Source of the DNA: Lentisphaerales bacterium | Lineage (GTDB): Bacteria > Verrucomicrobiota > Lentisphaeria > Lentisphaerales > Lentisphaeraceae | Direction: 5' to 3' | Assembly (NCBI GenBank): GCA_022446985.1 | Contig: JAKVBD010000008.1 | Span: forward strand, 54,185 to 118,184 | Length of the DNA: 64,000 bases | Shown: positions 1 through 9,063 of the stretch, piece after piece | Numbering within the stretch: position 1 is the stretch's first letter | Layout: the number at the start of each line of letters is the position of its first letter | Notes under the pieces: generated by a model | What the model saw: the letters and a program-made list of their open reading frames with translations, nothing else | Database searches by the model: none | What the model was told of the DNA's origin: nothing | Translations under genes and position numbers: made by a program

Positions 1-1
1 C

Positions 2-1381
2 GTAACATCGCCCCAAAAAAATGTCGATGCCCTTTTTGTCGATCTGGGAACTGAGTTCTACCCGGATTTTACAGATCCACTCAAAGCAACCAGCCTGGAA
101 GTTGTCGGTGCTGACAAAGACACCGGAATCCTGCTGCCATTTAAAGTTGAACTGAAAGATGGTCGTTGGTCTATTCCTTCAGCCAGCAACTACCCGGCCG
201 ATGCCAAAGATAAAGTGGCCAAACTGGCCGCGAATCTAGTCGGTATAACAAGAGATGAGCTGCGCTCTGACTTACCTAGTGATCACGAGATCCTCGAAGT
301 CGTCAAGCCGGATGCTCAAACTCCAACCGGCAAAGGCGTCCAAGTCACCTTAAAGGATGCCAATGGCAACATTCTTTGTGACTACATTCTCGGTAAAGAA
401 GTTGAAGGTAAATTTGGCTGGCGCTATGTCAGAATTCCAAATCAATCCAAGACCTTTGCCGTAAAGATGGATATCGACCTAAGTACAAAATTCAAAGACT
501 GGGTTGAGACTGGACTTCTCGAAATGACGAATACAGATGCCCGTAAACTTGAAGTGATGAACTACAGCGTCACTCAAGGGCAGTTGGTTGAAAAAGGTCG
601 TTTCGACATCTCAAAAGAAGATGCCGGTGACTGGTCTACTAAGAACCAGATTCCTGAAGGCAAACAATTATCACAAGATAAAGTCGGTAAAGTTATTGAT
701 GAACTCAGTAATCTGAAACTAGCTGGTGTTCGCAAGAAACCTGACAGTCTTATCGAGCTTCTTTCTGGCAACAGCCGCCAACTGACTCCTGAGTCTCAGC
801 TTTCTTTACAAAATAAAGGATTTTACCTGGCTCAAGGCGGTATTCTTGGTGATGAAGGCCAGTTCATTCTTACCAAGTACAATGGTATAAAATACACAGT
901 CATCTTCGGTGTCGGCTTCAACGACGAAAGCCTTCAGGTCTCGACTAAGAAAGAAGGCGAAGCCGAGAAGAATGCAGATGAAAAAGCAACTGGTCGCTAT
1001 ATGTTCATTAACGTTGGTTACGACGATAAATTCAATACGGCCCCAACCATTCCAGCCGAACCTAAAGTTCCCGCAGAGGACGCAACAGAAGAAGTCAAAA
1101 AGAAATACGACGAAGATCTGAAAACTTATAACAAAGCCAAGGCAGATAAAGAAGCCTGGGAAAAAGACAGTAAAGAAGCCAAAGAAGAAGTGGCTAAACT
1201 TCAGAAACGCTTCACTGACTGGTACTACGTCATCGACAACGAAAGTTACGAAAAGATTAAAGTTACTTTCCCTGACCTGGTCGAAGACATTCCTAAACCA
1301 GCAGATGACAAAGCCGGAGCTCCACCAGCTGGAATTCCAGGACAGCCAACACTACCACCGGGATTCCCTGGTCTGAAGTAA
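2..1381 (+). CDS. DUF4340 domain protein, 5'-truncated by the window edge
   Basis: The reading frame is open from base 2, so the GTG at 215 is internal and the true start lies upstream of the window. The visible 459 residues resemble DUF4340 proteins: long, secreted or membrane-anchored, with repeated alpha/beta segments and a C-terminal strand ending in WYYVIDNESYEKIK. In many bacteria this family sits directly after a gliding/ABC-2-type transporter (GldA-GldF-GldG-like) set, which would lie outside this window. The region from about residue 350 is rich in Lys, Glu and Ala (predicted helix or coiled coil), and the last 25 residues are Pro/Gly-rich. A strong terminator follows, so this is the last gene of its operon. 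The family assignment is by eye; the function of the family is not established. Confidence 0.7.
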   Translation, partial: VTSPQKNVDALFVDLGTEFYPDFTDPLKATSLEVVGADKDTGILLPFKVELKDGRWSIPSASNYPADAKDKVAKLAANLVGITRDELRSDLPSDHEILEVVKPDAQTPTGKGVQVTLKDANGNILCDYILGKEVEGKFGWRYVRIPNQSKTFAVKMDIDLSTKFKDWVETGLLEMTNTDARKLEVMNYSVTQGQLVEKGRFDISKEDAGDWSTKNQIPEGKQLSQDKVGKVIDELSNLKLAGVRKKPDSLIELLSGNSRQLTPESQLSLQNKGFYLAQGGILGDEGQFILTKYNGIKYTVIFGVGFNDESLQVSTKKEGEAEKNADEKATGRYMFINVGYDDKFNTAPTIPAEPKVPAEDATEEVKKKYDEDLKTYNKAKADKEAWEKDSKEAKEEVAKLQKRFTDWYYVIDNESYEKIKVTFPDLVEDIPKPADDKAGAPPAGIPGQPTLPPGFPGLK

Positions 1382-1402
1382 CGCGAAATTATTATTTTAC
1401 CC

Positions 1403-1436
1403 AAGCCGCCGAGTATTTCACTTGGCGGCTTTTTTA
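1403..1436 (+). terminator. Rho-independent terminator of the DUF4340 operon
   Basis: An 11-bp stem (AAGCCGCCGAG pairing with CTTGGCGGCTT, one G-U pair) with a 7-nt loop is followed by a T-run. There is no T-run on the opposite strand, so it serves the rightward gene only. Confidence 0.9.
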
Positions 1437-1440
1437 TTAA

Positions 1441-2136
1441 TTACTTCTGTTTACGTCTATAAGCTGCTACGCCAAGAAGGCCAATTAACATTAATGCGTA
1501 AGATGAAGGCTCAGGAGTAGCAGTATATTCTACACGAATATTGTCTACCCATGTTTGCCCTGATTGAGTAGTCGCATGTGAGCGAATGCCAAGAAAATCG
1601 AACTCTGCAACAATAATGTCGGTATTAAAATATTCTAAATCGAAGACAACATTGCCTGTTCTTTAGTTTGTCGCCATATACGAAATCTTGCCGTCAACCA
1701 TCTCAATTTCATATGAAAAAATATCAAATTCAGCTGCCTGAAAATCTGATACAATGTGCCCTTCATAACTTTTATTGATATGCGTGAAGTTTTGACGACC
1801 ATGAGTGTATTCATTAAAACCATGTGTAAAGTTGTACTCTAAGTTATGAACATTACTTAGATGAACCTGTGAATATGACCCCCAGTAACTATCTCTAAAT
1901 TGAGCATCAAAAGATATTGAAATCCTATCTAATCCAAGTGGAACATCAGTAAAAATTAAAGCAGAACCATCAACTGGATAAGCTTCAAGCCTTTCATTAT
2001 TGATCCTTCCATCACGGGTCGTAATTAAATCCCAATTAGATGGTAAAGCATTTCCTGTAAAATCAATATTCTGGATAGTACTCGCGCTGAGGTTTAGAGC
2101 AAATAAACTCACAACTAATAAAACTAATTTTTTCAC
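1441..2136 (-). pseudogene. PEP-CTERM surface protein gene interrupted by an in-frame TAA
   Basis: Translation starts at a GTG (2136) with an Sec-type signal peptide (MKKLVLLVVSLFALNLSAS) and runs 157 codons to a TAA at 1663-1665. In the same frame the protein then continues for another 73 codons to a second TAA at 1441-1443. That downstream part ends in a textbook PEP-CTERM sorting signal: a PEP motif (TPEPSSYA), a hydrophobic stretch (LMLIGLLGVAA) and a short basic tail (YRRKQK). Without the internal stop this would be a 231-residue exported protein with a lectin-like beta-sandwich, handled by an exosortase-type system. The single stop means a recent nonsense mutation, a sequencing error, or readthrough. 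Only the first 157 residues would be made otherwise, without the sorting signal. Confidence 0.85.
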
Positions 2137-2491
2137 ATCTCGTCTTCTTTATATAGATATCAAAACTAAACATTTTACTTCTACTTATATTTGCCATATA
2201 GAGATTAAGAAAAGTTAATTCAATCTTCCTTATAAAGAACAAGTTAACATCTCTTCATTTAATTCTAACAGATAAAGTTAGTATTTTTTATTGTGATACT
2301 CATTGATAGATGATTAACTACTATTTTTAACCACAAATAAATATCTTCATGTTGGTTAGCTCAATCTTGTTAAAAACAACTAAAAGACACAAATAATCAA
2401 ACTTAATATTCACAATTAAACAACTCATCCTTCATTACACCCACCTATTTTCCAATTAGATCCCCCTAACCCTAAAAATTGGAAAATAAAC
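2137..2491. other. AT-rich divergent intergenic region
   Basis: This 355-bp stretch separates the leftward PEP-CTERM gene from the rightward propeller/phytase gene and must hold both promoters. It is very AT-rich and has no credible ORF. Apart from the inverted repeat at its right end (2446-2488) I see no recognisable operator or RNA. Confidence 0.5.
2446..2488 (+). promoter_or_regulatory. Perfect 12-bp inverted repeat covering the ribosome binding site
   Basis: TATTTTCCAATT (2446-2457) is exactly complementary to AATTGGAAAATA (2477-2488), with a 19-nt loop. The right arm contains the only Shine-Dalgarno-like sequence (GGA at 2481-2483) for the ATG at 2492, so a folded leader would hide the ribosome binding site. 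It could instead be a DNA operator for a dimeric regulator. Regulation is inferred; the symmetry is directly visible. Confidence 0.55.
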
Positions 2492-5326
2492 ATGATACTA
2501 AAAGCCTTAAAGAAAGCTGTCCTCTGCGGCTTTGTCTTAAGTCCTGTAGCACAAGCAGCTACACCTATCGGTCACTTTCAATCTCTAGATGGAGAAGGTG
2601 CAGCCGAAATTATCAGTTATGACGTTTCAACCCAGTGCTTGGTCGTCGCAAATGCGGAAGCAAATGCAGTCGATTTTATCGACGCTTCTGATCCAACCAA
2701 TCTGTATCTTAAAAATTCTACCACTATGGCAAATGGCATTAACAGTGTCGCTGTTAAAAATGGTATGATTGCTGTTGCTGTCGAAGGCGCAACAAAACAG
2801 GATAACGGCCAGATTATAGTTTTAAATTCTTTCGGCACTCAAATCGCTCAGTTCCCAGCCGGAGCTTTACCGGATATGGTTACTTTTTCACCTGACGGTA
2901 ACTTCATTCTAGCCGCCAATGAAGGTGAGCCGGACGAAGGCGATGAAAATGCCGGTCTTGGATTTGATCCTGAAGGTACTGTTACTGTAGTAGACATTTC
3001 TAATGGTTTAAATGCTGCAGTTACGACACAAATTAACTTCAATGCTTTTGATAACAAAATTGAAGAATTGCGCAATGCCGGTGTGAAACTCTACACTCCA
3101 AATGCATCTGTTTCTCAAGATCTTGAACCAGAGTACATCACCGTTTCCCCAGACAGTAAAACTGCTTTTGTCGGTTGTCAGGAAAACAACGCTATCGTAG
3201 TTATAGATCTGGAAAATCTTGAGATTAAAGAGATTCAGCCTTTAGGTGTTAAGGATCACTCAAAAGACTTACCGGTCATTATCAACAACCCATTTCCTAA
3301 AATGCCGGTTCTTGGTAAATCACCAGCCGGTCAGAAGATCAGACTGGGAGGCTTCTCAGGTCTTCACTTTGAGAAACAGCTGCCAAACGGCAAATTGATC
3401 TTCCTAGCTCATCCGGACAGAGGTCCAAATGGAGAACCTACAGATGCTAATAATGATGGTGTGAAAGACCGTCCATTTCCACTGCCTGACTTCCAGCCCA
3501 GTATCTACCGTATCTCTCTGAACCCTAAAAACGGCAAAGTCAAACTTCTAAACAGAACCCGGCTTTGGCGCACAAAAACATTCAGATTCTTCTGCTGGAC
3601 TTTCAAATTCACTCTGCCAATGACTGGACTGCCAAATATGCAGGCTGGCGATGCCGGATCTGCGTATACCGATGAAACTGCTGTCGATCTTTTCGGACGC
3701 TCACTGAGAAACGATCCATATGGTGCAGACCTGGAAGGTATCGCTATTGCTGACGATGGCAGCTACTGGATGTGCGACGAGTACAGACCGGCAATTTACC
3801 ACTTTAAGAAAAATGGTATGCTGATCAAGCGTTATGTTCCTGCTGGATCTGCTGCGGCAAATGGCAAACCTGCTGGATACTACGGTTCTGAAGATCTTCC
3901 GGAAGTATATGCTTCTCGTCGTAAGAACAGAGGTTTCGAGGCTATTGCAATCGAAAATGGCAAAGTCTTTGCCTTCATGCAGAGTCCAATCGACAACCCA
4001 GGTGTGACAGATGCTGAAGCAGCACTCGCTGGAAAGAAAAGTGACTATAACTCACGTGAATCTAAAGTCATTCGCATCCTTGAATTCGACATGGCTTCAG
4101 AAACTGTAACTGGTGAGTATGCTTACGTTCTGCAAGGTGCTGCCGGTGTTGATAAACTTGGTGATGCAGATTCACTTGGCAATGGCCGCTTTGTTGTTAT
4201 CGAAAGAGATTCTTCTACCGACAAGGATGCACGTAAGTTCATTTTTGAAATAGATCTTAAAGGCGCGACTAACCTACTGATAGTTACTGATTCTATTCGC
4301 GGTGTTGGTGGCACTTTAGAAGGACTTGGTGCAGATGGCCTTGCTGCTGCCGGAATCACACCGGTATATAAACGCAAAGTTCTAAACCTTCCTTCTCTCG
4401 GTTACCATGCTGGAGACAAGCCTGAAGGTTTGACTGTTATCAATGAAAATACCTGGGCTGTAATAAATGATAACGACTTCGGACTTCTCGATGAAGAAGT
4501 TCCATACGATGGTTCTGTGCCGCTCAACCCAAACGCGCCCAACACTGTATTAGGAATTATTTCTTTCATGCAGTCAAACCAGATGGATACCACAAATGAA
4601 GATGAAGAAATCAACTTCAGGTATGCAAATGTCTTCGGTATGTATCAGCCTGACGCAATCGCTTCTGTTGAAATTGACGGACAGCTTTACTACCTAACTG
4701 CCAATGAAGGCGATGCAAGAGATTATGACGGTTATAGCGAAGAGTTAAGAATCAAAGACGATGAATATGAGCTAGACCCTTCTTTCCCTGTTGAAACTAA
4801 GAATGAACTGGAAACTGGCAGATTGAAAGTTTCTAATGAGTTGGCTGACCTTGATAATGACGGTTTAATAGATCGTATCCATACATATGGTGCGCGTTCT
4901 TTCTCTATCCGCGACGTAAATGGCGGCATCGTTTTTGACAGCGGTGACATAATCGCTAAAAAAGTTGCTGAAGAGACTCCTGAATTATTCAATGCAGATT
5001 ACGACGACGGTATATACGAAGTTGATGGTCGCAGCGATGATAAAGGAAGTGAACCGGAAGCTGTTGTTGTCGGTAAAGTCGGAAATAAAACTTATGCATT
5101 CGTCGGTCTTGAGAGAGCTGGTGGCGGCATCATGATTTTTGACATCTCTGTTCCAAGCCAAACTACACTTGTCAATTACATCAGAGATGATCGCGACATC
5201 AGTCCAGAAGGTCTTGTCTTTATCTCTGCTGCGAATTCACCAATTGGTGTAGCTCTTCTTGGTGTTGCAAATGAAGTAAGTGGCACAGTCAGTGTCTACA
5301 AACTTGACAACACAATCCTTGACTAA
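2492..5326 (+). CDS. Secreted choice-of-anchor I / phytase-esterase-like protein
   Basis: A 944-residue exported protein with an N-terminal signal peptide (residues 1-22, cleavage near AQAATP). Residues about 25-250 form a beta-propeller half of the choice-of-anchor I type (TANEGEP-like AANEGEPD motif). Residues about 280-630 match the 'esterase-like activity of phytase' family, with PDRGPNGE, DLEGIA and CDEYRP motifs. Residues about 670-944 return to the choice-of-anchor I pattern (ANEGDARDYDG, GARSFSI, RSDDKGSEPEA, FVGLERAGG). The phytase-like part thus looks inserted within the propeller domain. It probably acts outside the inner membrane on phosphate esters, but substrate and activity are unproven. 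The ATG at 2492 is chosen because of the adjacent GGA and the signal peptide. It is monocistronic, with its own terminator. Confidence 0.8.
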   Translation: MILKALKKAVLCGFVLSPVAQAATPIGHFQSLDGEGAAEIISYDVSTQCLVVANAEANAVDFIDASDPTNLYLKNSTTMANGINSVAVKNGMIAVAVEGATKQDNGQIIVLNSFGTQIAQFPAGALPDMVTFSPDGNFILAANEGEPDEGDENAGLGFDPEGTVTVVDISNGLNAAVTTQINFNAFDNKIEELRNAGVKLYTPNASVSQDLEPEYITVSPDSKTAFVGCQENNAIVVIDLENLEIKEIQPLGVKDHSKDLPVIINNPFPKMPVLGKSPAGQKIRLGGFSGLHFEKQLPNGKLIFLAHPDRGPNGEPTDANNDGVKDRPFPLPDFQPSIYRISLNPKNGKVKLLNRTRLWRTKTFRFFCWTFKFTLPMTGLPNMQAGDAGSAYTDETAVDLFGRSLRNDPYGADLEGIAIADDGSYWMCDEYRPAIYHFKKNGMLIKRYVPAGSAAANGKPAGYYGSEDLPEVYASRRKNRGFEAIAIENGKVFAFMQSPIDNPGVTDAEAALAGKKSDYNSRESKVIRILEFDMASETVTGEYAYVLQGAAGVDKLGDADSLGNGRFVVIERDSSTDKDARKFIFEIDLKGATNLLIVTDSIRGVGGTLEGLGADGLAAAGITPVYKRKVLNLPSLGYHAGDKPEGLTVINENTWAVINDNDFGLLDEEVPYDGSVPLNPNAPNTVLGIISFMQSNQMDTTNEDEEINFRYANVFGMYQPDAIASVEIDGQLYYLTANEGDARDYDGYSEELRIKDDEYELDPSFPVETKNELETGRLKVSNELADLDNDGLIDRIHTYGARSFSIRDVNGGIVFDSGDIIAKKVAEETPELFNADYDDGIYEVDGRSDDKGSEPEAVVVGKVGNKTYAFVGLERAGGGIMIFDISVPSQTTLVNYIRDDRDISPEGLVFISAANSPIGVALLGVANEVSGTVSVYKLDNTILD

Positions 5327-5342
5327 GATCTGAATCTTAAAT

Positions 5343-5378
5343 AAAAGCCGCCAAGTTTTTTCTTGGTGGCTTTTTTAT
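5343..5378 (+). terminator. Terminator of the propeller/phytase gene
   Basis: Stem AAAAGCCGCCAAG against CTTGGTGGCTTTT with a T-rich loop, followed by a run of T. It lies 17 nt after the stop codon at 5326. Confidence 0.88.
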
Positions 5379-5392
5379 TTTCTAAGAACAGA

Positions 5393-5428
5393 AAAAAAGC
5401 CCGCACTCATTTGAATGCGGGCTTTTAA
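5393..5428 (-). terminator. Terminator of the leftward sulfatase gene
   Basis: Stem AGCCCGCA / TGCGGGCT with a 10-nt loop. On the minus strand it is followed by seven T, fitting the sulfatase that ends at 5446. A shorter T-run on the plus strand means it may also back up the previous terminator. Confidence 0.85.
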
Positions 5429-5445
5429 AATCTACTTAGAAAGTT

Positions 5446-7221
5446 TTACAGTTTTTCTACATAAACGTAGTAAGTACCGACTTTCTTAGCATCTTTAAGA
5501 ATGAAGTAACCTTCAAGCTCTAGTGGGCCGGCTTTAAGATCCATCTCGAAAGTTGTCTCCTGAGCACCTTTAGTAAAAGTAACTTCTTGCTTTTGCTCAC
5601 CGGCAACGAGACCAACTTTAGCAATATCAAAACCCTTACCAGCCTGTTCACGGAAAGCTTTCATTCCTGGAACCGGAGCTCCTGGAGGAAGTGCTGTATC
5701 TGAAACTTTACCAGATTCACGAGGCCAGCGGCGAAGTGAAATCTTGTATTTACCAGCAGAGTCAACTTTGATCGCCCAAACGCCATTTGAAGGAATACCT
5801 TTACGAATATGCTGCTGGTTCCATGGAGTTGGATCCCCAGTGGTCAACCAATCGTGAGAGGTAAGTGTTGCTGGATTTTCAGCAGGATTACCAACGATTA
5901 TTCTAGAGTACTTTTTAAACGCTGGTTTAATATCTTCCCACCAGGCTTCGTAATCGGCTCTCAACTTTTTCACAACTTCTGGGAAGTCTTTGCTCACGTC
6001 ATTTTTCTGAGCTGGATCTTTAGTAATATCAAAAAGCTGCTTACCATTTAGTAGACGCCACTTTTGCGTCATAGTAGAACAGTTACGCCACATTTGTGGG
6101 TCTCGGATGCGCTGTGAATCGGTAGTGATCGTACGATCTGCCCAAGCAGCATTTGGATCTTTAAGGAGTGGAACAAGAGACTTACCATCAAGTTTGTAAC
6201 TTTCTTCAATCGGCTTAAGACCGCAAAGCTCAACAAGAGTAGGAAGAATGTCGATATGAGCTGAAAGTTTAGAGACATCTTTACCGACATTCAGGTTACC
6301 ATCTTTCCAATGCAAGAAGAAAGGCACGCGGTGACCACCATCGTAGTTACTGCCTTTACCTCTGGACATACCAGAGTTGTGAACTTTTGAACCGGAAGCA
6401 GAACCATTGTCAGTAGTAAAAATGAAGATAGTATTATCGGCAACACCTTTCTCTTTCAGAAATGCACGCATTTTACCAACGTTATCATCAACGTTGGCAA
6501 TCATACCATAGAATATTGCGACCTTATCACCCCCATTTTTCTTAGTGGCTTCCTGATAGGGCTTCCAGTATTCATCCGGACAGTGGAAAGGACCGTGTGG
6601 AGCATTTGTAGAGATGTAAGCAAAGAATGGCTTGCTAGCAGCCATGCTTTCGTTGATGAAACGTTTGGCTTCGTCAAAGTAAACGTCGGAGCAGTAACCT
6701 TTATAGCGCTTTGGCTCGCCATTATGGAAGTACATGTCATCGAAGTAAGAATTGTCCCACAGGTCTGGAGTCTGACCGACGCCACCACCACCATGACGAA
6801 CAACTTCAGTGAAGCCTCTGTCTTCAGGACGGTAAGGGTAATTGTCGCCGAGGTGCCATTTACCGAACATACCGGTTGCATAACCGCTGGCTTTAAATAC
6901 TTCTCCAAGAGTTTTTTCGCCTTCGAACAGCATCGAACGTCCCATGATGGTATGCCATGGACCACAGCGATTTGTGTAGTGACCACTCATAAGTGCGCCA
7001 CGAGTCGGAGCACATGTCGGGCTGACATGGTAGTCAGTCAAGCGCACACTTTCACTGTGCAATTTATCCAGATGAGGGGTTTTCAGAATCGGGTTGCCGT
7101 GGCATGAAAGGTCACCATAACCCTGGTCGTCGGTAATGACTAAAATTACATTTGGCTTACTCCCGGCTATGAGGCCCATAGCGGTCATCAGCAGAAATAA
7201 AACAGCATATCGCAGATACAT
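5446..7221 (-). CDS. Secreted Cys-type sulfatase (arylsulfatase family)
   Basis: A 591-residue exported sulfatase that would hydrolyse sulfate esters, probably on algal polysaccharides. Signal peptide at residues 1-20. Metal-binding Asp31-Asp32 lie in TDDQGYGD. The formylglycine site is Cys70 in CAPTR (70-74), with Thr where the classic motif has Ser. GKWHLG (120-125) supplies the conserved Lys/His, and TTDNGS (269-274) the second metal site. Residues about 480-591 form an extra beta-rich C-terminal domain beyond the usual sulfatase core. A Cys-type site needs a formylglycine-generating or anaerobic maturase enzyme, which is not in this window. Start at 7221 is supported by AAAGGAG 6 nt upstream. 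The gene is single, divergent from the next sulfatase. Confidence 0.92.
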   Translation of the reverse strand: MYLRYAVLFLLMTAMGLIAGSKPNVILVITDDQGYGDLSCHGNPILKTPHLDKLHSESVRLTDYHVSPTCAPTRGALMSGHYTNRCGPWHTIMGRSMLFEGEKTLGEVFKASGYATGMFGKWHLGDNYPYRPEDRGFTEVVRHGGGGVGQTPDLWDNSYFDDMYFHNGEPKRYKGYCSDVYFDEAKRFINESMAASKPFFAYISTNAPHGPFHCPDEYWKPYQEATKKNGGDKVAIFYGMIANVDDNVGKMRAFLKEKGVADNTIFIFTTDNGSASGSKVHNSGMSRGKGSNYDGGHRVPFFLHWKDGNLNVGKDVSKLSAHIDILPTLVELCGLKPIEESYKLDGKSLVPLLKDPNAAWADRTITTDSQRIRDPQMWRNCSTMTQKWRLLNGKQLFDITKDPAQKNDVSKDFPEVVKKLRADYEAWWEDIKPAFKKYSRIIVGNPAENPATLTSHDWLTTGDPTPWNQQHIRKGIPSNGVWAIKVDSAGKYKISLRRWPRESGKVSDTALPPGAPVPGMKAFREQAGKGFDIAKVGLVAGEQKQEVTFTKGAQETTFEMDLKAGPLELEGYFILKDAKKVGTYYVYVEKL

Positions 7222-7441
7222 TTTGACTCCTTTATATTTTGGTGAAGGTAAGTACTTTGTTCATTTCGTGAATTGGATGTATTGCGCTTCTTTTCTCAAA
7301 AATTATAAAGTTTATCTTTCTAACTATCAATTCTTTAAAGTCATTAGACTGTGGTCAACCTCTTCAAAAATTTATAAAATTTCGTTGTCACTTCCCATAA
7401 TTTTATCCGTATTAACATACAGTTCTAATTGGAGACGTGTT

Positions 7442-8950
7442 ATGAAAAATGTTTTGTGGACAATATTTTTTGTCTTAACTCTTGGTCTAACTGCAGCAGA
7501 GAAACCAAATATTATCTGGATCTTTTCAGATGACCATTCTTACCAGACTATCGGTGCATATGGCGGACGCCTGGCTCACCTGAATAACTCACCAAACATC
7601 GATAGCCTAGCGAAAGAAGGCATGATTTTTAACAGGTGTTATGTAGGTAACTCAATATGTGCTCCAGCAAGAGCGACTCTGCTGACTGGTAAACACAGTC
7701 ACAAAAATGGCAAATTTACCAACCGTGATGCTTTCAATCACGACCAACAACAATTCCAGAAGATCCTCCAAAAATCAGGCTATCAAACCGCCATGATCGG
7801 TAAGATTCACTTGAATGGTAAGATGCAGGGTTTCGACTACTGGGAAGTTCTTCCCGGGCAGGGGAAGTACTACGATCCAGATTTCATAACAGAGGAAGGA
7901 AAAACTTCATACAAAGGTTATGTCACCGATATTATCACTGATAAAGCTCTAGACTGGCTGCAAAATAAGCGTGACAAAAATAAACCGTTCATGTGCATGA
8001 TTCACCAGAAAGCTCCACACCGCAATTGGCAGCCGGCACAGCGACACATGGATCTCTATGAAGATATCGAAATTCCAGAACCGGACAACCTTTTCGACGA
8101 CTACAGTAACCGTGCTACACCAGCGGCTACCCAGGACATGTCTATCGAAAAAACGATGACTATGGCCAAAGACTTGAAGACTACTGAACAGGGAAATAAC
8201 AAACGCAGCAAAGAATTCTTTGCCAAGCCACTCAATGGTAGAGAGTTGGTTAAATGGAAATACCAGCAGTACCTCAAAGATTTCATGCGCTGCACAAAAG
8301 CTGTTGATGAGAATGTCGGCCGTGTTCTTGAGTATTTGAAAGAGTCCGGTTTAGAGAAAAACACCATCGTCATGTACTCTTCTGATCAAGGCTTCTATAT
8401 GGGAGAACACGGTTGGTTTGACAAACGTATGATGTACGAAGAATCTTACAGAACGCCATTCTTGGTTAAATGGCCAGGAGCCATCAAACCTGGTTCAATA
8501 AATACTGATCTGGTTCAAAATATCGACTTTGCACCGACTTTTCTCGACATATGTGGAGTAGAGATCCCTGCAGACATGGATGGTAAATCTGTCGTACCTC
8601 TATTGAAAGGCGAAAAGCCAGAAGATTGGAGAACTCACCTTTACTATACTTACTACGAATACCCTGGGGCACACAGTGTTCGTCGCCATGAAGGAGTCAG
8701 TAACAAACGCTACAAGCTTATTCGTTACTACGGTAAAGACGTCGAAAATGGTGAAGAATGGGAGCTTTTCGACCTCAAAACTGACCCAAGTGAAATGAAA
8801 AGCCAATACAACAACCCTGAGTACGCTTCCATTGTCGCTGACCTAAAAAAAGAGCTCAGTAAGATGCATAAGAACTATAAAGTTCCAAGTACTGGTGTTG
8901 ATAGCCTTTCACCTCATGTAGAGCGCCCAAAAAAGAAGAAAAAGAAATAA
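7442..8950 (+). CDS. Secreted Cys-type sulfatase, duplicate A
   Basis: A 502-residue exported sulfatase. The frame is open from 7136, but the signal peptide (MKNVLWTIFFVLTLGLTAAE) and a GGAGA sequence 7 nt upstream place the start at 7442. Asp30-Asp31 in SDDHSYQ bind the metal; the formylglycine Cys73 is in CAPAR (73-77); GKIHL and SSDQGFYMGEHGWFDKR are the other active-site elements. It belongs to the shorter iduronate/choline-sulfatase-like branch rather than the 591-residue type upstream. It ends in a Lys-rich tail. It is a close copy of the gene at 10519 (same length, roughly nine in ten residues identical by eye), with conserved upstream sequence around GGAGACxTGTTATG. The substrate cannot be read from the sequence. 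Confidence 0.93.
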   Translation: MKNVLWTIFFVLTLGLTAAEKPNIIWIFSDDHSYQTIGAYGGRLAHLNNSPNIDSLAKEGMIFNRCYVGNSICAPARATLLTGKHSHKNGKFTNRDAFNHDQQQFQKILQKSGYQTAMIGKIHLNGKMQGFDYWEVLPGQGKYYDPDFITEEGKTSYKGYVTDIITDKALDWLQNKRDKNKPFMCMIHQKAPHRNWQPAQRHMDLYEDIEIPEPDNLFDDYSNRATPAATQDMSIEKTMTMAKDLKTTEQGNNKRSKEFFAKPLNGRELVKWKYQQYLKDFMRCTKAVDENVGRVLEYLKESGLEKNTIVMYSSDQGFYMGEHGWFDKRMMYEESYRTPFLVKWPGAIKPGSINTDLVQNIDFAPTFLDICGVEIPADMDGKSVVPLLKGEKPEDWRTHLYYTYYEYPGAHSVRRHEGVSNKRYKLIRYYGKDVENGEEWELFDLKTDPSEMKSQYNNPEYASIVADLKKELSKMHKNYKVPSTGVDSLSPHVERPKKKKKK

Positions 8951-8975
8951 ATTTGATTCATTAACCAAGGTCCAT

Positions 8976-9004
8976 AGCCGCTCAATTTTGAGCGGCTTTT
9001 TTTG
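8976..9004 (+). terminator. Terminator after sulfatase duplicate A
   Basis: Stem AGCCGCTCA / TGAGCGGCT with a 4-nt loop, followed by seven or more T. Confidence 0.92.
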
Positions 9005-9063
9005 TATGGAATTAGATTTTTTACAATCCAGATTTAAGCTGTATAAAACTTAAAAGGGCTGCA

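Noticed and set aside
215..1381. GTG at 215 as the start of the first gene
   Set aside because: The frame is open to the window edge and encodes sensible protein upstream (for example DLGTEFYPDFTDPLKATSL), so the gene is truncated, not short.
6583..7107. 174-codon plus-strand ORF inside the first sulfatase
   Set aside because: It is antisense to the conserved active-site region of the sulfatase and has no recognisable protein features or ribosome binding site.
7136..7441. 102-residue N-terminal extension of sulfatase duplicate A
   Set aside because: It precedes a normal signal peptide, overlaps the divergent promoter region, and is absent from duplicate B.
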